Counted from the first letter of the stretch, positions 36,894 through 50,264 are shown. The stretch: DNA of 64,000 nt from Pagrus major (GCF_040436345.1 NC_133230.1:21090197-21154196), one strand, 5' to 3'. Translations and numbers: made by a program. The notes: generated by a model not told the origin, from the letters alone.

Positions 36894-38275
36894 CAGTCAT
36901 GACTGTACTGTGCTTACACATGAGATTGTGTTTATTCAGGCTTTTTGGAGGGCTATTTCCATGCATTTTTTTGAAAACTTAAATCTATCTTGAAATGCTT
37001 GTGCTGGTCTTTTCTGAAAGCCTACCTATACAGTATGTGCTACCTATTAAAAAATAAATGATGTCAGTGTGCCTTTCATTTGAATTTAATTAAATAATTT
37101 CATCATTTCTTAAATAATAATGTGTGGATACCAAATGAGATCATTGTTGGGTATATGCATGTGAGCATTACAGTAATTGAACCACTTTCCATGTAATAAG
37201 TAAACCAACAAATGACCTAAATTGCAGTTGTCAGTCAAATGCAAGAGTACCACTTTCAAATAAGTCACTTTTTAAGGCGGGACTTAAAATAAGATAAATA
37301 TCTACTGATGCTTTATAGAAAAACCACAAATAATAACTTTAACACAGCAGGATTGTGAAAAATCTCTGGCTGGTTATATTCTCTTCCAATTGACTTATTT
37401 TTATTATTTTTTTTAAATAAACATTAAAAACTGCAGACTTGACAGATTATTCTCAAAACCATTAACCAGTGACGTATGTAGACAACTTGCACACGTTTGT
37501 TTTTGGCTTTTTTTTTTTTTTAATATTAACTTGCTAACGTTTATATCTGCAGAAACTTAGAAGCATTTGTTCCAGCAAAGACATTTTTTCCCAACCTGGC
37601 AACATTTTTAAAATAATTACTAAAGCCATTACGATCTATAAAGCTTTTATTAAGGGTTGTTCCAGTAAATCTACTCTTAATGAGACTGCTCCCACTTCTA
37701 AAACTGGCTTAGTCAGATCAGGAATGTGTGAAAATATGACTTTTTCTGAATTGTTTTACAAAATGATCAACAGACATTCATGATTTCTAGATACTGTAGT
37801 TATTTTGCTGATAAAACAGGATTTGACTAAAACAAACAGCAGCAGGAACAGCTTGCTACTCTCACCGAAGAGCAAATAAACATGAGTTCCTGCAGGACAG
37901 AAAACACTGTTCCTGCTTTTGGGACTAATAAAGTTTTTCAAACCACGTGATCACCACTGTCATGGCGGCGCCCTCGTGTCATGCGTAGCTGTCATCGTTT
38001 GTAGCTGTATTTTGACATTTCCGAAAACCACAGTGGGTAAAGGTAATGTTTTTTAGATAGTTTTTACTAATAGGCATTACGCAGTTGTTAATGCATTCAT
38101 ATATTGATTGTGTTTTATACTTTTAAAAGCAGTTTATACACAAGTTAGCTAGCTGGAGTCCCTCGGTACTGTAGCTGCTAGCTGCTAACTTCAGACATAC
38201 GCTTTAACAACTTACTTTTAAAGAGACGAATTACCACATTGGCATAACTCTTTTAATTGATGTATTTGTAGGAAA
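36894..38275. other. serpin 3' flank and ddx24 promoter side
   Basis: A serpin poly(A) signal AATAAA lies at 37053-37058, about 160 bp after the stop. The rest is AT-rich and holds no recognised gene up to the ddx24 first exon near 37960-38035. Confidence 0.5.
37960..38035 (+). promoter_or_regulatory. ddx24 promoter and non-coding first exon
   Basis: CATGGCGGCGCC at 37960-37971 fits a YY1 site. The stretch ends CCACAGTGG followed by a GTAAAG donor at 38036, and a coding exon with an acceptor TTTGTAG lies just before the ddx24 ATG, so this is probably the untranslated first exon. Its exact start is unknown. Confidence 0.45.
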
Positions 38276-41200
38276 ATGAAGACGAAGAAGATGAAGCCAA
38301 AAAACAAGAGTCTGTCCTCCGGGCTTCTAAAACGAGCCAAACGGAGCATCCATATGAAAGGCAAATGGGAAGCTGTAGAGCTTGATCCCAGTATCTTCTC
38401 CGAGGAGGGCATGGAGGGTCTGGTGTGCTTTGAAGAGCTGACAAACTACCGCCTGGTAGACTCCGAGAAGGCTGCAGCTAAAGCGGAAAGGGAACTGATG
38501 AAGAAGGCGAAGAAGAAGGAGAAGCAGAAGGAGAAGAAGCAGGCAAAGAAAAGGAAAGCCAGCGAGGCAGGGCAGGAGGCTGGAGAAAAGGTGAATGTGG
38601 AGAGCAAAGATGGAGAGACAACAGCTGAACCACCCAAGAAAAAAGCCAAGAAGAAGAAGAAAAACAAGAAACCAAATGCAAAGGAATCAGCCCAACCAGA
38701 TGACATTTCTGCAGAAATTACACAGGAGGATGTAGCTGCAGAAAAGGAGGGAGGGGAAGATGAGACGGCTAAAGAAGACACTTTAAAAGATACAGCCATT
38801 AGCCAAGACCCTGATGCTCAATCAAAACCTGCAAAGAAGAGCAACAAAAAGAAGAAAAAGAAAGGGAAGCAGCAGATAAAAGAGGATACAGTCCCAGAGC
38901 AAGAGCCAAACCAGGGGTCTCCATCAGAGCTTCAGGCTCTGGAAGAAGACAAAACAAACCTGGAGTCTCCGTCAGAACCTCAGGCTCTGGAAGAAGAGAA
39001 ACCCACCCAAGATAAAGTGACGAAGCCCGCCAAAAAGCAGCAAAAGAACTGGACAAATGCAGCACTTGGCTCTGTTGACAAAAATGCTGACGTGAGTGCA
39101 TGGAAGGACCTGTTTGTTCCCTCCCCTGTGCTAAAGGCACTGAGCAGTCTTGGATTTGCTACACCGACACCTATTCAAGCCCTGACTTTGCCTTCAGCTA
39201 TCCGGGATCGTATGGACATCCTGGGGGCAGCTGAGACGGGTAAGATAAAGCACCTTTTGTTTTTTTATCTTGTAACAATCTGTCCTCTTCATATTTCCTA
39301 AAGTGAAGCTGACGTGAGCACTTTCATTACAGGAAGCGGGAAGACATTGGCTTTTGGCATTCCCATAATCCACACAATCATGGAGTGGAGGAACAGTTCA
39401 GAAGAGCCTGTGGATGACAACACAGAAGCAGCCACACAGGTGGAGAGTTTGTATTTACCTGCTGTGGAGGAGTCCACAAAGACAGGAGAGGCAGCTGAAT
39501 CCACAGTAGAAGAGGATGATGAGGAAGACATGAAAGCTGATGATGAAGGCGGTGATAGCATCACAGAGCAGGATCAGTCTGACACAGACGAACATGACGG
39601 TGAAGATGACGATGAGAAGCTCGGATGTGTTCAAGTAATCGAGAACGCAGAGTTTGACTTTGATCAGGCCACTGAAGGAGAAGAACAACCTGCTGGTAGT
39701 CGTGGTCAACCTCTGCTTGGGCTGGTGCTCACTCCCACCAGAGAGCTGGCTGTGCAGGTCAAACACCATATCGATGCTGTCGCAAAATTCACAGGTACAT
39801 CATTAAAGATTTATGATCTAAGTAGTTAAACAGAAATATGAATATCAAGATGCTCAAGTTGTTACTGCTGTGCAGACATCAAAACGGCGATCGTGGTGGG
39901 TGGAATGGCTCAACAGAAACAAAGACGGATGCTGAAGCGAAGACCAGAGATCATTATTGCCACTCCAGGACGTCTGTGGGACTTGATCCAGGAGAAGCAT
40001 CCACATCTGCTGAACTTGAGACAGCTTAAGTAAGTCACAATGCGCACTTTTGTCGACTATAATTGGGTGTTATTGTAAAAATCAGTATTGCTTTATGGAT
40101 GTACATGTAGCATCACAGATAAATGATCAAATTGAGTACAGTAAACAACATCCCACTGTACTGCAGTACATCAGGCAAAGGTAATCTATGTATGTATGTA
40201 ATGTAATATAACTTTTTTTTCATTTAATTATTTTTATATTTCTTTTAACCTTTTGGAAACAAAATATCAACAAAAGCCCCAAAAAAAGGAGTTGAGGTAA
40301 TGAGCCATCCTCTGCATGTGCCAGAAGTGTCAGGAACAGTTTTTTTTATGCCTACACAAACCTAAATAAACAAACTTAATAAAATGTTTATACTTTAAGT
40401 AAATGTAATTACTGGTGCATGAATAGGTTTAAGATGAAATAATCCAAGGTATCCATGGCATTGACTTACTAACATCCATGTCCTGTCGGGGCCTCAAGTA
40501 CAATATCAGCAGTGAAAGCCTCAATAAAGCAAATGAAACTAGCACGACTGCAGGCATGTTATTGTTATTTGGAGGAGGGGTCTCTGTGCAATCACATTCA
40601 AACAAAAAGCCAGACTGCAGCAGCAATTTGTTGGAAGCTAAAAACAATACTAGAGGTGGGTACTTTAGCAGAGTCTGAGCAGGGGCTTGTATCTTCAGTA
40701 GTATGCCGACAGCTCTGAATGCAATTGTGCAATTACCTCTAAAACACCTGAATGCTGCAAAGCCTATTTTCCTCTTGTTAAAAACCCTGCACAATGTATG
40801 TTTTATTCTGACCTCTTAACAACAGATGGAAACAGGGATATCAGAAGTGAGACGGATCATTCAGAGGCTTGTTTGTTATGAACTACTCTTGTTCGTGTTA
40901 TTCTACAGGTGCCTGGTCATTGACGAAGCAGATCGCATGGTAGAGAGAGGCCACTTTGCAGAGCTGGAGAGTCTGCTGGAGATGCTTAACACGGTGCACT
41001 TCAACCCCACGAGGCAAACGTTTGTGTTCTCAGCCACACTGACCATGGCTCGCAGCCTGCCCACCCGCCTCCTGCAGAAGAAGAAGAAGAATCTGGACCA
41101 GAGGAGCAAGCTGGAAATTCTCATGGAGAAAGTGGGGATCAGGTCCAAACCCAAAATCGTTGACCTCACTAGGAAGGAGGCGACTGTGGAGACCCTGACA

Positions 41201-43014
41201 GAGACACAAATCCACTGTCAGAAGGAGGAGAAGGACTTCTACCTTTATTACTTCTTGCTCCAGTATCCTGGTCGCACCATGGTCTTTGCCAACAGTATAG
41301 ACTGTATCAAGAGACTGAACTCCCTGCTGGTTATCTTGGACCGCACTCCACTGCCGCTTCATGCCAACATGCACCAGAAACAACGCCTTAAAAACCTGGA
41401 ACGGTTTGCTGAGAGGGAGAGGTGAGTTTTGCACGCACTTACAGCAGGAGCCTGAAGGTATTTGTCTTAGGCTGGGACTTAATTTTGTAATTATGTAAAA
41501 ATCTACTGACTGCAGTTGAGGGCTTTAAAAAAACAAGTTTACCTTGTATGACCGAAAAAGGCCTGGAGTGTGTTTCCAATGAATAATTCCATCGTTAACT
41601 GCAAATGTACAGAATATGTTCTGTACTTTTGCAAATGGAAGTAAGTCCTCCCAGTAGTGCAGTTTTTTTCAGATATCACTCCTCAAAGTGGAGGGTGTGG
41701 TAGCAACTCGAGTGCACCTTGAATTGTCTGTACATGAGCTTGTATTGCTGCCATCTTGGCAAGGAAATACAGAATTATAATCATTTAACACATTAAGATG
41801 TACTTAATTTAAGATCAGAATATTAATTTGGTAACTTTGAGTCAAAGTTTTTTGTCTCCTGTTCTTGAAATAAGCAGTAGCTCTGTGCTCGCTGTCATCT
41901 GAGGACCTTTTTTTGCACTGAGAACACTTTGTTTAATCAGTTATAGAAAAAAATATTTCCATGTTTGTATTATTACCTCATTAATATAGTAAATATTAAA
42001 ATTCTGAGTTTGAATTTCTTTTCCAACTATATAGTGCCCCTTTTAATAATTCTGTCAAAATTTAATTCACAGTTGTGTTCTGCTAACTACTGATGTGGCA
42101 GCAAGAGGACTGGATATCCCCAATGTTCAGCATGTTATTCACTACCAGGTAAGCTGTTGTCTATACAATGTATTATTCTGGCTGCCAGTTACCTGGATTC
42201 CAACGACAACTGTCTAGTATAAACAAGGATCCTAACTAACGCAAACACTAACTAGGTTCCCAGGACATCTGAGACGTACGTCCATCGGAGTGGCAGAACA
42301 GCGAGAGCCACCAAAGAGGGTCTCAGTTTGCTGCTAATAGGCCCGGACGACATGATGAACTTCAAAAAGATTTACAAGACTCTTGGGAAGGACGAGGAGC
42401 TTCCCATGTTCCCCATAGAGACCAAATGCATGGAGGCAATCAAGGTGAGATCCAGGATTACATTGTGCCTTAATGATACATTCAAAGATCTTCTATTAGA
42501 TAGTTTATTGACCTTTTTCCTCCACAGGAGCGGGTAAACTTGGCCAGACAGATTGAGAAGATCGAGTTCCACAACAGCAGAGAGAAGCACCACAACTCCT
42601 GGTTCAGACAAGCAGCAGAGGCCCTGGAGGTTGACCTGGATGACGAGCTTTTACTTGGTAAGAAAATCTTTCGTTACATGTTCAGTTTATTTAAAAATGT
42701 TCAAATACAGACAGCTGAATGCATCACCTATGTCCACAGGCAGATCAAAGGATGAAGACGATGAAAGAGAACAGCAGAATATGGTGAAGGGGATGAAAAA
42801 GCATTTGAAGCATTTGATCTCCCAGCCTGTATTCAAGAATGTGATAAAGACCAAGTACCCCACTCAAATGGGAAAGCTCTCCCTGCCACACATGCCTCGG
42901 GCAGGGATGGAAAGTGCCCTCACTACGGTTACAATAGAGAAGAAACAGAAGTTAAAGAAAGGTGTTCCACCACAGCAGAAAAAGAAGAAGCAGAAGAAAG
43001 GACAGCAGCAGTGA
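38276..43014 (+). CDS. ddx24: DEAD-box RNA helicase DDX24
   Basis: Nucleolar ATP-dependent RNA helicase linked to ribosome assembly and, in mammals, to p53 and innate RNA signalling. Exons: 38276-39239, 39333-39794, 39876-40029, 40909-41421, 42073-42148, 42256-42444, 42528-42657, 42740-43014; phases fit, giving 920 residues (human 859). The N-terminus has a Lys/Glu-rich, probably nucleolar, region (residues 70-260). Helicase motifs: Q motif ATPTPIQALTLP, motif I AAETGSGKT (residues 318-326, split by intron 1), Ia PTRELA, Ib TPGRLWDLI, II VIDEADRM (DEAD at 532-535), III SAT, and VI HRSGRTARA. A long acidic insert lies between motifs I and Ia (about 340-440), as is usual for DDX24 and rare in other DEAD proteins. 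The C-terminus is Lys-rich. It converges with otub2, the stop codons lying 236 bp apart. Confidence 0.96.
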
Positions 43015-43250
43015 CATGTTAATGGAAATGTATGTGTTTAAAAAGGATTTATGTATTTTTTTACATACATTCTTTGCAATTCACTTAAATACTTCTTGCA
43101 CAGTGTGCAAAAATTGTATTTCCAGATGTTATTGAATGGCTGTACACTGCAAGATTTTATAAAAATCTGTTTTCATAAGTGTCTTAAAGCCCAGCAGGGA
43201 ATCTATTCATCCAGTCAATATTCCTGAGTGGAGTCCTACTCGATCTCTGG

Positions 43251-44809
43251 TCAGTGTTGAGGTCGGGGGTAGAGAATGTTATAGTGTGACGTTTTGTAGA
43301 GGAGGTGCAGGGAGGGTTCAGCACCCTCTGGAATGATGTGGTGAGCCAGCTGTTGTTCATCGCCCTCCATGGAGACGATGTGAATGCAAATGTCCAGGGC
43401 CTGTGACAGAGCTAAAATGTCCACATGATCACACTCCATGGCCATGGCCTCCACTTCCTGAATGAAAAGAACAAAGACGTAACGAGGCATTTATATTTGC
43501 TTGACTCTTCATTTTTTACTTGGACAGTTAAAGATGCTCTACTATTTGTTCACTAGATGGCAGTAACACTTTGTCACTAACTTGATGACAGTAGACTTGC
43601 AGATTGGGTGCCTCCACGAAGTTGCAGAAGAAGTCGGCGTGGTTTTGAAGGTGTGCTGAAGTGAGCAGCCTGAGATACTGCACTACACTGTCAGAGGTCA
43701 GGTGCTCATTGAAGACCCGGAGCAGCGCGTCCTCCTGCTCACCAGCCTGACACTGCTCTACAACATATACCACCTTCAAAAGAACAGTAACTATTAGGCA
43801 TTTTTCCTGCAGCTGTATAATAAGCATCAAGTAGCAGATTAATCCCCCATAACAAAAAAATAGTAGTAGAAAGAATGATTTCAAAGGTGATGTGGTGCCA
43901 AATCAGTGGGATCTCCCTATTTCATTTAGCTTCCCTCAAAAATGAGGACAATCCTATGAAATGGTAGCTTCAAGGATGTTACAGAATATTGGAAAAGTGA
44001 CTTCTCCATCCAGAAGATAGTTTGTGAACCAAAAATATAGTCTACCCAGGAGCCAAAAATGGAATTTTGAAGGCATCTTCTTCAGAGTTGTCTGTTTTTG
44101 CCTCCATCACGTGTCTGTAATTGGCTTGTCTGCGTGTTATTGTGTTTTATTGCTTGGCATACAGTAATTTCTGTGTTAATGATAAGTTCCCAACAAAAAA
44201 TACCCCCAATATCTGAGTTTTCATTTGTATTAATGAAGATAAAATGCTATTTTACAGACTTATCTTGAATCCTTGCTTTACTGAATTAATGTTACCTGTT
44301 CAGTATTATAAATGATGTGACTGTTAAAGGAAAGGAAATGCTTTATTTACTGTATTGAGGTGGTGCTTGAAGGAACTCTCATCGAATCCCGCAGAAGAAA
44401 AGTCTTCGCAGGTCTGAGTTATTTTCTCCTTAAACCTGAAAGTAGAACCAGTAAGACAAGGCCACACTTTAATCAGAGTCGACTTCATTTTGGACGAACG
44501 GTATCAGTGATGATGACTGACCTCTGCAAAGCCCTGGCATTATGCAGGATCGACTCCAAGTGTGCGAAGCAGAGGGCTCTGTAGAAGCAGTTCCCATCTC
44601 CGCGCACTTGTCTCACGGAGGAAAACTGGCTGCTTAGATCCTAATAAAGGACAACATGTGTAAATAATATAACAGGGAAGCATATGAACACCTTTAGTAT
44701 GCCTCCCCATCCTGACTGAAAAGCCTACTTTATATTTGGCACCCGGCGTTTGCTCAGGGAACAGCGAAGAAATGTCCTCTGAGCCTGAGACAAGGCAGCC
44801 AGCCTCCAT
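43251..44809 (-). CDS. otub2: OTU-domain deubiquitinase OTUB2
   Basis: Cysteine protease that cleaves ubiquitin chains, chiefly Lys63-linked, in the cytosol. Exons (minus): 44809-44729, 44640-44522, 44435-44351, 43773-43582, 43457-43251; phases fit and give 227 residues against 234 in human. The catalytic motif GDGNCFYRA places Asp42 and Cys45; the catalytic His217 lies in LLYKTSHYNILY near the end. QYLRLLTSAHLQNHADFF matches the OTUB family core. I take the ATG at 44809 (MEAGCLVSG) because it aligns with the human start; an in-frame ATG at 44848 would add 13 residues. Its synteny neighbours (DDX24, ASB2, FAM181A) are the same in human 14q32. Confidence 0.94.
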
Positions 44810-46484
44810 CTGTCGAGGAACAAACCGCGTTACTGTCCGCGGGACCAAACGGCAGCTTCGAGGGACATTCCTCCGTCTTTACAGCAACATGGACACAATG
44901 TAAGAAAACATAATTACAGGTACAGTGTGGCGAAAAAATAGTCAGTGCGTCACAAACGTGTCAAGACATTGTTGCAATTGTAGTTGCATTCTGTGAGAAC
45001 CGGATGTTTGCAGGTACCACGTGTTCGTGTTAAAGGGACAGTAACCTACCTTGGCAGATGAAGGCTGACAAAGAGCCTTAAAATAACATAAGAAATAAGC
45101 ATTATTACAGCAGCAAAGGGGATAGCGGAAATAGAGGGCATCAATTAAAACAGTGGTAATAAATAAGTTTTAAAAAAATATAGAAAGTACAAGTAAAAAA
45201 GCAGTAGAAACAATAAAAATAATACAAAGATACAAACACTCCATAGCAGTCTAACCAGACATGACAACCTACAATTAGCCTGTTATTGGTTAGCTTCTCT
45301 TCTGTCTCTGTCTGTGTTTCTATAGTACCAGAAATTGTAAGTACAAGTATTTCATAATCATCCTTTAAGAGTATACTCTTTCACACACTGAAGTGTGTTT
45401 TCAGGTCTTGGGGAGTACAACTGCAATACATGAAAAAAGTAGTATAAAGCCTTTTGTGGCTACAGAGGCGTAATCTCCATGTAATCTGATAAATTACCTC
45501 CACTGATGTCACTCAGTGACTAAATTGCATTGTGGGAAATGAAGGCACCAGGTACAATGCTTGAGCAAATGTATTTAGTTACTTTCTATAACTGGTCATT
45601 AATATGTGGGTGTCTGGTGGTCTGAAGCCCTGAATGTATAGGGGTGGTCAGACAGTCCATGGGAGGGGTCCCTCCTCAGTAATGAATAAATGACTAAAAC
45701 TTCTGTATGGCAGAGGATACTTAGTATACGCTGAGTTGTTGTCTCACAGTCTGACAACTCAAACTATTACTTATGCAAATCAGTGTCAAAGGTAGGGCTT
45801 AACATGTTTCACAGCTTTAACTGCATTGCCCAGATGAGCAGCATTGTAGCATAATTGGTGATAATTGTCTGATCTTGCAAGCTGTAAGAAAACCTGTATG
45901 ACAACACCAGGCGGGCCAGAACCAAGAATTTGCTGTGCAGAAAACGATAATGGATTAAACATTTCGCCCTGTACAATGTGAAGGATTTACAACAGGAGAG
46001 TCAGATTCTCTCTGCAACATGACTGTATTTCATGGATACAATGCAGAATATCACACAGTCCTCACTCTACATCATTTAAAATACTTCTTTGTGAATGGAA
46101 AATCTGTTGTCATTACTGTTTGTATCATCTAAGTCTGAGAAAATTGTAAACATACCATTGCACATGCCTTTTTGATGACGGCGTCATTTGACTGTGTTCA
46201 TTTTATTTTAAAATACAATATATTTCAGAGATACAAGTTCTTAAAGCTCAAATACACTTGGTTACCTTATTTACAAAATCTACAGGCTATGAATTGTAGT
46301 GCAAAAGTTGGTGCATATCATTTTCCATCAGACTCAAAAAGTTGTAAGAGTCAGACCCCTATTAAATGCTGACAAAAATATCATAACACAAAGTTCATTT
46401 ACTGGCTTTTCCAGAGTCAAACTACTGTTTCAAAGGTCCAAAATGAAGTTAACACTTAACAAACACCATAATAAGTTGTAAAAG
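44810..46484. other. Intergenic region between otub2 and the coiled-coil gene
   Basis: Holds the otub2 promoter side and the 3' flank of the next gene. A GTTAAAGGGACAGTAACC string at about 45031 resembles the tip of the TTAA-type miniature elements elsewhere in the window, but I find no partner end. No gene is recognised. Confidence 0.4.
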
Positions 46485-48589
46485 TCAACTTGTCGTCTCG
46501 CTCTTTTTACTGACTTTACTTGAACTTTTGATTTGTGTTTTGCTGCCGATGCTTTTCATGGACGCCCTCTGTCTTCTGTCTGTCAGAGCCGTTCTACTTG
46601 TCAGTGCAGACCTCGCCTCCATCAGTCTCCTCGCTCTCTTCTCTGTGTCGGCCTTGTCCAGGATGTACTCCTGAAATCAAACCATTGGTTACTTTTAAAG
46701 GAACATAAATTATAAAGCATGAATACTAATATTCAACTATTTTCTTAATGTATTACCTTCACCATGTCCATCATTGTCAGTGTGTTCATGTTCTCCAGAG
46801 GTCCATATGTTGGTAGATAACACTGCTCTGCGAGGTTGTTGATGGCCATATGCAAGATTCCCACTTGTTTAACCATCTCTCTGGTCAGGCCTTGCTCCGT
46901 CAGCAGGTTGACCTCCGCCTGCTTGTTCTTCTCTTTCAGAGTTTCTAACTCACTCTGGAGTTCAGACAGCTCCTTAATGGCCATCTGCAACACACATAAA
47001 CACTCTTATAGGTTGTTCACCCAAGCCCAATCATACATCCACATAATTACTGTGCATATCTGACCAATTTCTTAAAGCGGTGCTCCTGCTTCATGGTATG
47101 CAGCTGTCGCTGGCCCTGCTCCACCTCCTCCTCCAGACGCCCCAAACGCTGCAGCAGCTCCTGGTGGGTGATGGACAGGGCCTCATGGCGCCGGATGATA
47201 GGCATAACCAAAGAGTCAGAGCCGTTATCATGGTAAGCTGAAAAGGATGGTGCACTTTGGTCATTAGGATTAGGATCCACAGAACAGTTCCATGCAAAAG
47301 TCAGTTTTGAACTCACTGCTGGGGAGATACTCGAGTGTTTTCATCAAGTAGTCCTCATAGATTTTGTATTTTGCCATTCTTTCCTTTAAAACTTGCTGCC
47401 TGTGAAATGAAATATGGTAAAACTGAAGTAAAAGGTGACTTGTGATATATCCTCATATGGAGGCTTTGGTTTAAAGTTCTCACCTGGCTTGAAGTTGTTT
47501 CAGCTGTCCTGTCAGACCTTCTATCTCTCTCTGCTTCGACATGTTCTGCTCCCGTGTGGCCTCATACTTCTTCAGCGCCCGGCGTCGTTTCTCTTCATTT
47601 TCAGCCACAAACTTCTCAAATTTCATCGCCCTCTCTTTAGTCTGGGTAAATATACCCCAAGGGAAACTGTATCAGGATAGTGACAGATATCTGCTCCTTA
47701 ACCATTCTTGCATTCAAGTAGTTAAAGGTTAAGGTCACCCAAAAATGAAAATGCAGTCATTGTCTGCTCACCCCTTGCAGATGGAGAGTTGGGTGAAGTT
47801 TTGTAGTCCACAAAACATTTCTAGAGCTTGACAGGAAAACAGCATTGCAGCATTCTCCTGAATAACTGAAGTAGTTAGATATGTTTTGTGGACTACTTAT
47901 CTTCACCCGACTGTCCATCCTCACAGGGGTGAGTAGATAGTAGTAGTAGAGTAGGCAGAATTTTCATTTTTGGGTGAACTTATCCTTTAAGGGAGGTTTC
48001 AATTCACCTGCTGCTGTTTGACTTCCAGTTCAGATCTTCTCTGAGCCAGAGCCTCAACACGGCTCTTAAACTCTTGCCGTTTGAGAGCCAGCTGCTTGTC
48101 CACCTCCTCCAACTCAGCCTGTTTCTTCAGGACCAGGGTCTTCTGCAAAGTATTCACTCCGGTCTCAAGGACTCTGCTAGAAGTCTGAATATGTAGAAAT
48201 TCTATTAGCTGCATAAACACTGAAGCTCTTAAAAAGTCCTACTGGCAACTGAATACAAATTTCTGCATTATTATTTTATTATTGTAATATTTCCTAAATG
48301 CAGAGTTTGACAGCAAGTCACTTTTTATATCGCAAGCCTACTGATTGTGTCTTACCTCTGTTACAACAGGTATATGCTTGACATTTTCTTCTTTTTTGTG
48401 TCTGAGGAGAAAATGGAGACATGTATAAATGGCGTTTTATAGAGAAAGGAAGTTAACATGCTGCCCAAAAGCACAGGCCTACCTGGTGTCCTCCGACTGT
48501 GTCACAAACACATTTCTTATTCTGGTTTGCACCGTCAGTTTTAGACGAGGATCGCTGCTGTCTAAGAAAGGAAGGGAAGAAGTCGTCAT
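46485..48589 (-). CDS. ccdc197: DUF4200 coiled-coil protein of the CCDC42/CFAP73 family, probably CCDC197
   Basis: Predicted ciliary or sperm-flagellar coiled-coil protein; related proteins (CFAP73, CCDC42) act in axonemes or sperm tails. Exons read on the minus strand: 48589-48483 (MTTSSLPFLDSSD), 48401-48356, 48184-48008, about 47641-47492, about 47400-47317, about 47238-47063, about 46983-46757, 46670-46485; all junctions I checked are in phase. The total is about 370 residues. Almost all of it is heptad-rich helix. The DUF4200-type core is seen in KKQAELEEVDKQLALKRQEF, MKFEKFVAENEEKRRRALKK and MAKYKIYEDYLMKTLEYLP. The name rests on family plus position, since human CCDC197 lies in the same 14q32 cluster; CFAP73 or CCDC42 proper are less likely. 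A miniature transposon sits in the intron at 47722-47990. Confidence 0.78.
47722..47990. mobile_element. TTAA-flanked MITE
   Basis: A 269-bp element in an intron of the ccdc197-like gene. The left end TTAAAGGTTAAGGTCACCC and the reversed right end TTAAAGGATAAGTTCACCC match at nearly all positions, continuing through CAAAAATGAAAAT. An inner inverted repeat (TAGTCCACAAAACAT at 47806 with ATGTTTTGTGGACTA at 47881) makes it partly fold-back. TTAA at both ends suggests a piggyBac-type mover, but that is inference. No coding capacity. Confidence 0.75.
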
Positions 48590-49489
48590 GTTTTATATAC
48601 ATATATATATATATATATGTTTCTATAAATAGGTCTATATCGTCCAGGAATCCTGAGAAATGCACAAGTCCTGCAGTGTTCGGACGATCGGAAGGACGAC
48701 CGAGGGTCTCTTCCGGATGTTTTCCTGGATTTGTGTAGCTGTTGCCCGGGACACGGAGGCGAGACAACAGGCAATGTGCCGGGATCGTTTCTCTGTTGTC
48801 ATGGCGGGTCTGTTTTATCATCGACTGAATGAGAGGCATTGAAATGAGATCGTTAGAGGTCCGAGACGAGGAGAACATTAAGAGCGCTCGCTCTGTTCTG
48901 ATTCACGTGAACCAAAAAAGTAAGAGTCTGAGGTCTAGGACGGGTTTAGGATCAACTATTAAGGTTACAGTTAACTATAACTTAACTGAAAACTAAAACT
49001 ATTTGTGAAAGACCATTTTAGTTGACTGAAATAAAAATTAAAACTAGACTTTAGAAAAAAGAATACTAACTGAAACTACAAAACTCACTAAAATAAAATG
49101 AAAAACATACAGAAAATGTGTTTGGTTTAAGTCGAATAAGTCAATTGCATTGATGCATTATGTTTATTGAGACTGAGATGTCCACATGACTGTGATTGCC
49201 TTCACAAAGTGTGTATTTTGAACGTCTTAAATCTTGTCCCTGAGAAATACCCCCATATTATATGTTTTAAAAAGTAAAGCTTATACTGAAACTTACCATA
49301 TCTTAACTAAAACTAAACAATCTTAAACAAGAACATAGTAACCCACACTGAATTGTAACCGAAAAGAAAAACAAAAGTAAAAAAATAAAAGTAAAAACTA
49401 TAAAAAATACAAAATTCAAATAACTCTTTAGAGTTAGTTAAGAGCTTACATGATAAATTATGTTTCTCTGCTGACTTTACCAGTGTGTC

Positions 49490-50264
49490 CAGTGGTGGAA
49501 GAAGTATTGGTATATCCCTAATGTAGCAATACCACACTCAAGTAAAAGTCCTGCATATCAAAACCAACTTACTACATGAGCCTTATCAACAAAACTTAGG
49601 CTACTTAAAGTATTAAAAGTAGAAGTAATCAGCATGCAGTAAAATGGTCCCTGTCAGGGTTTTACTATAATATGTGATGTTTGTGGGCTAATATTACTGC
49701 TGCATTCATGTGTATTCATTTTTCTGGTGTAGATGTTTATGGTAAAGTTATAAGTCTAAGTACTTCGTATGCTGTTGAGTGGTTTAATCTAGATCATATG
49801 TTTGTGGCTTCCATGGTGGCACAGTGGTTAGCAGCGTTGCCTCACAGTAAGAAGGTCCTGGATTCAGCTGGCTGGGGCAGGGCCTTTTCTGTTTGGAGCC
49901 TGCATGTTCCCCCCATTGTAGCGTGGGTTTTTATTCTGGGTGCTCTAGTCTCCCCCACCATCAAAACATGTACTGTAGATTAGGTCAGTTCTCTGGTCAG
50001 GGCCCCAGTACATCTGCTTCCCCACTGCTGGGATGGGTTAAATGCAGAGAACCAGTTTCATTACATTGTACATTGTATGTTATAAATAAAGATTATTATT
50101 CTTCCTGTAAGAACCAAGTATCTGAAGAAGCAAGCGCAATATTTGCCTTGGAGATGTAGTGGAGTAGAAATATAAAGTTGCATACAGTGGAAATACTCAA
50201 GTAAAGCACACGTACTTCGAGTTTGCGCTTAAGTACAGTGCTTGAGGAAAAATACTGCCCCTGG
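49490..50264. mobile_element. 'cagtggtggaagaagta' teleost repeat, interrupted by a SINE
   Basis: Begins CAGTGGTGGAAGAAGTATTG and shows the blocks ACTCAAGTAAAAGTCCTGCAT, CTACTTAAAGTATTAAAAGT, then GATGTAGTGGAGTAGAAATA, AATACTCAAGTAAAG and CTTAAGTACAGTGCTTGAG. The same block order is found in a second copy in an asb2 intron. It has no coding capacity and is probably a non-autonomous DNA transposon. The SINE at 49811-50108 splits it. Confidence 0.6.
49811..50108 (+). mobile_element. tRNA-derived SINE, DANA-like
   Basis: Starts CCATGGTGGCACAGTGGTTAGC (A-box-like), followed by GCCTCACAGTAAGAAGGTCC and a decayed B box (TGGATTCAGCTGG for GGTTCGAATCC). Then come GGAGCCTGCATGTTCCCCCCA, GCGTGGGTTTTTATTCTGGG and an A/T-rich tail TATAAATAAAGATTATTATT. 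This is the block order of tRNA-derived fish SINEs related to zebrafish DANA. It lies inside an older repeat. Confidence 0.7.
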
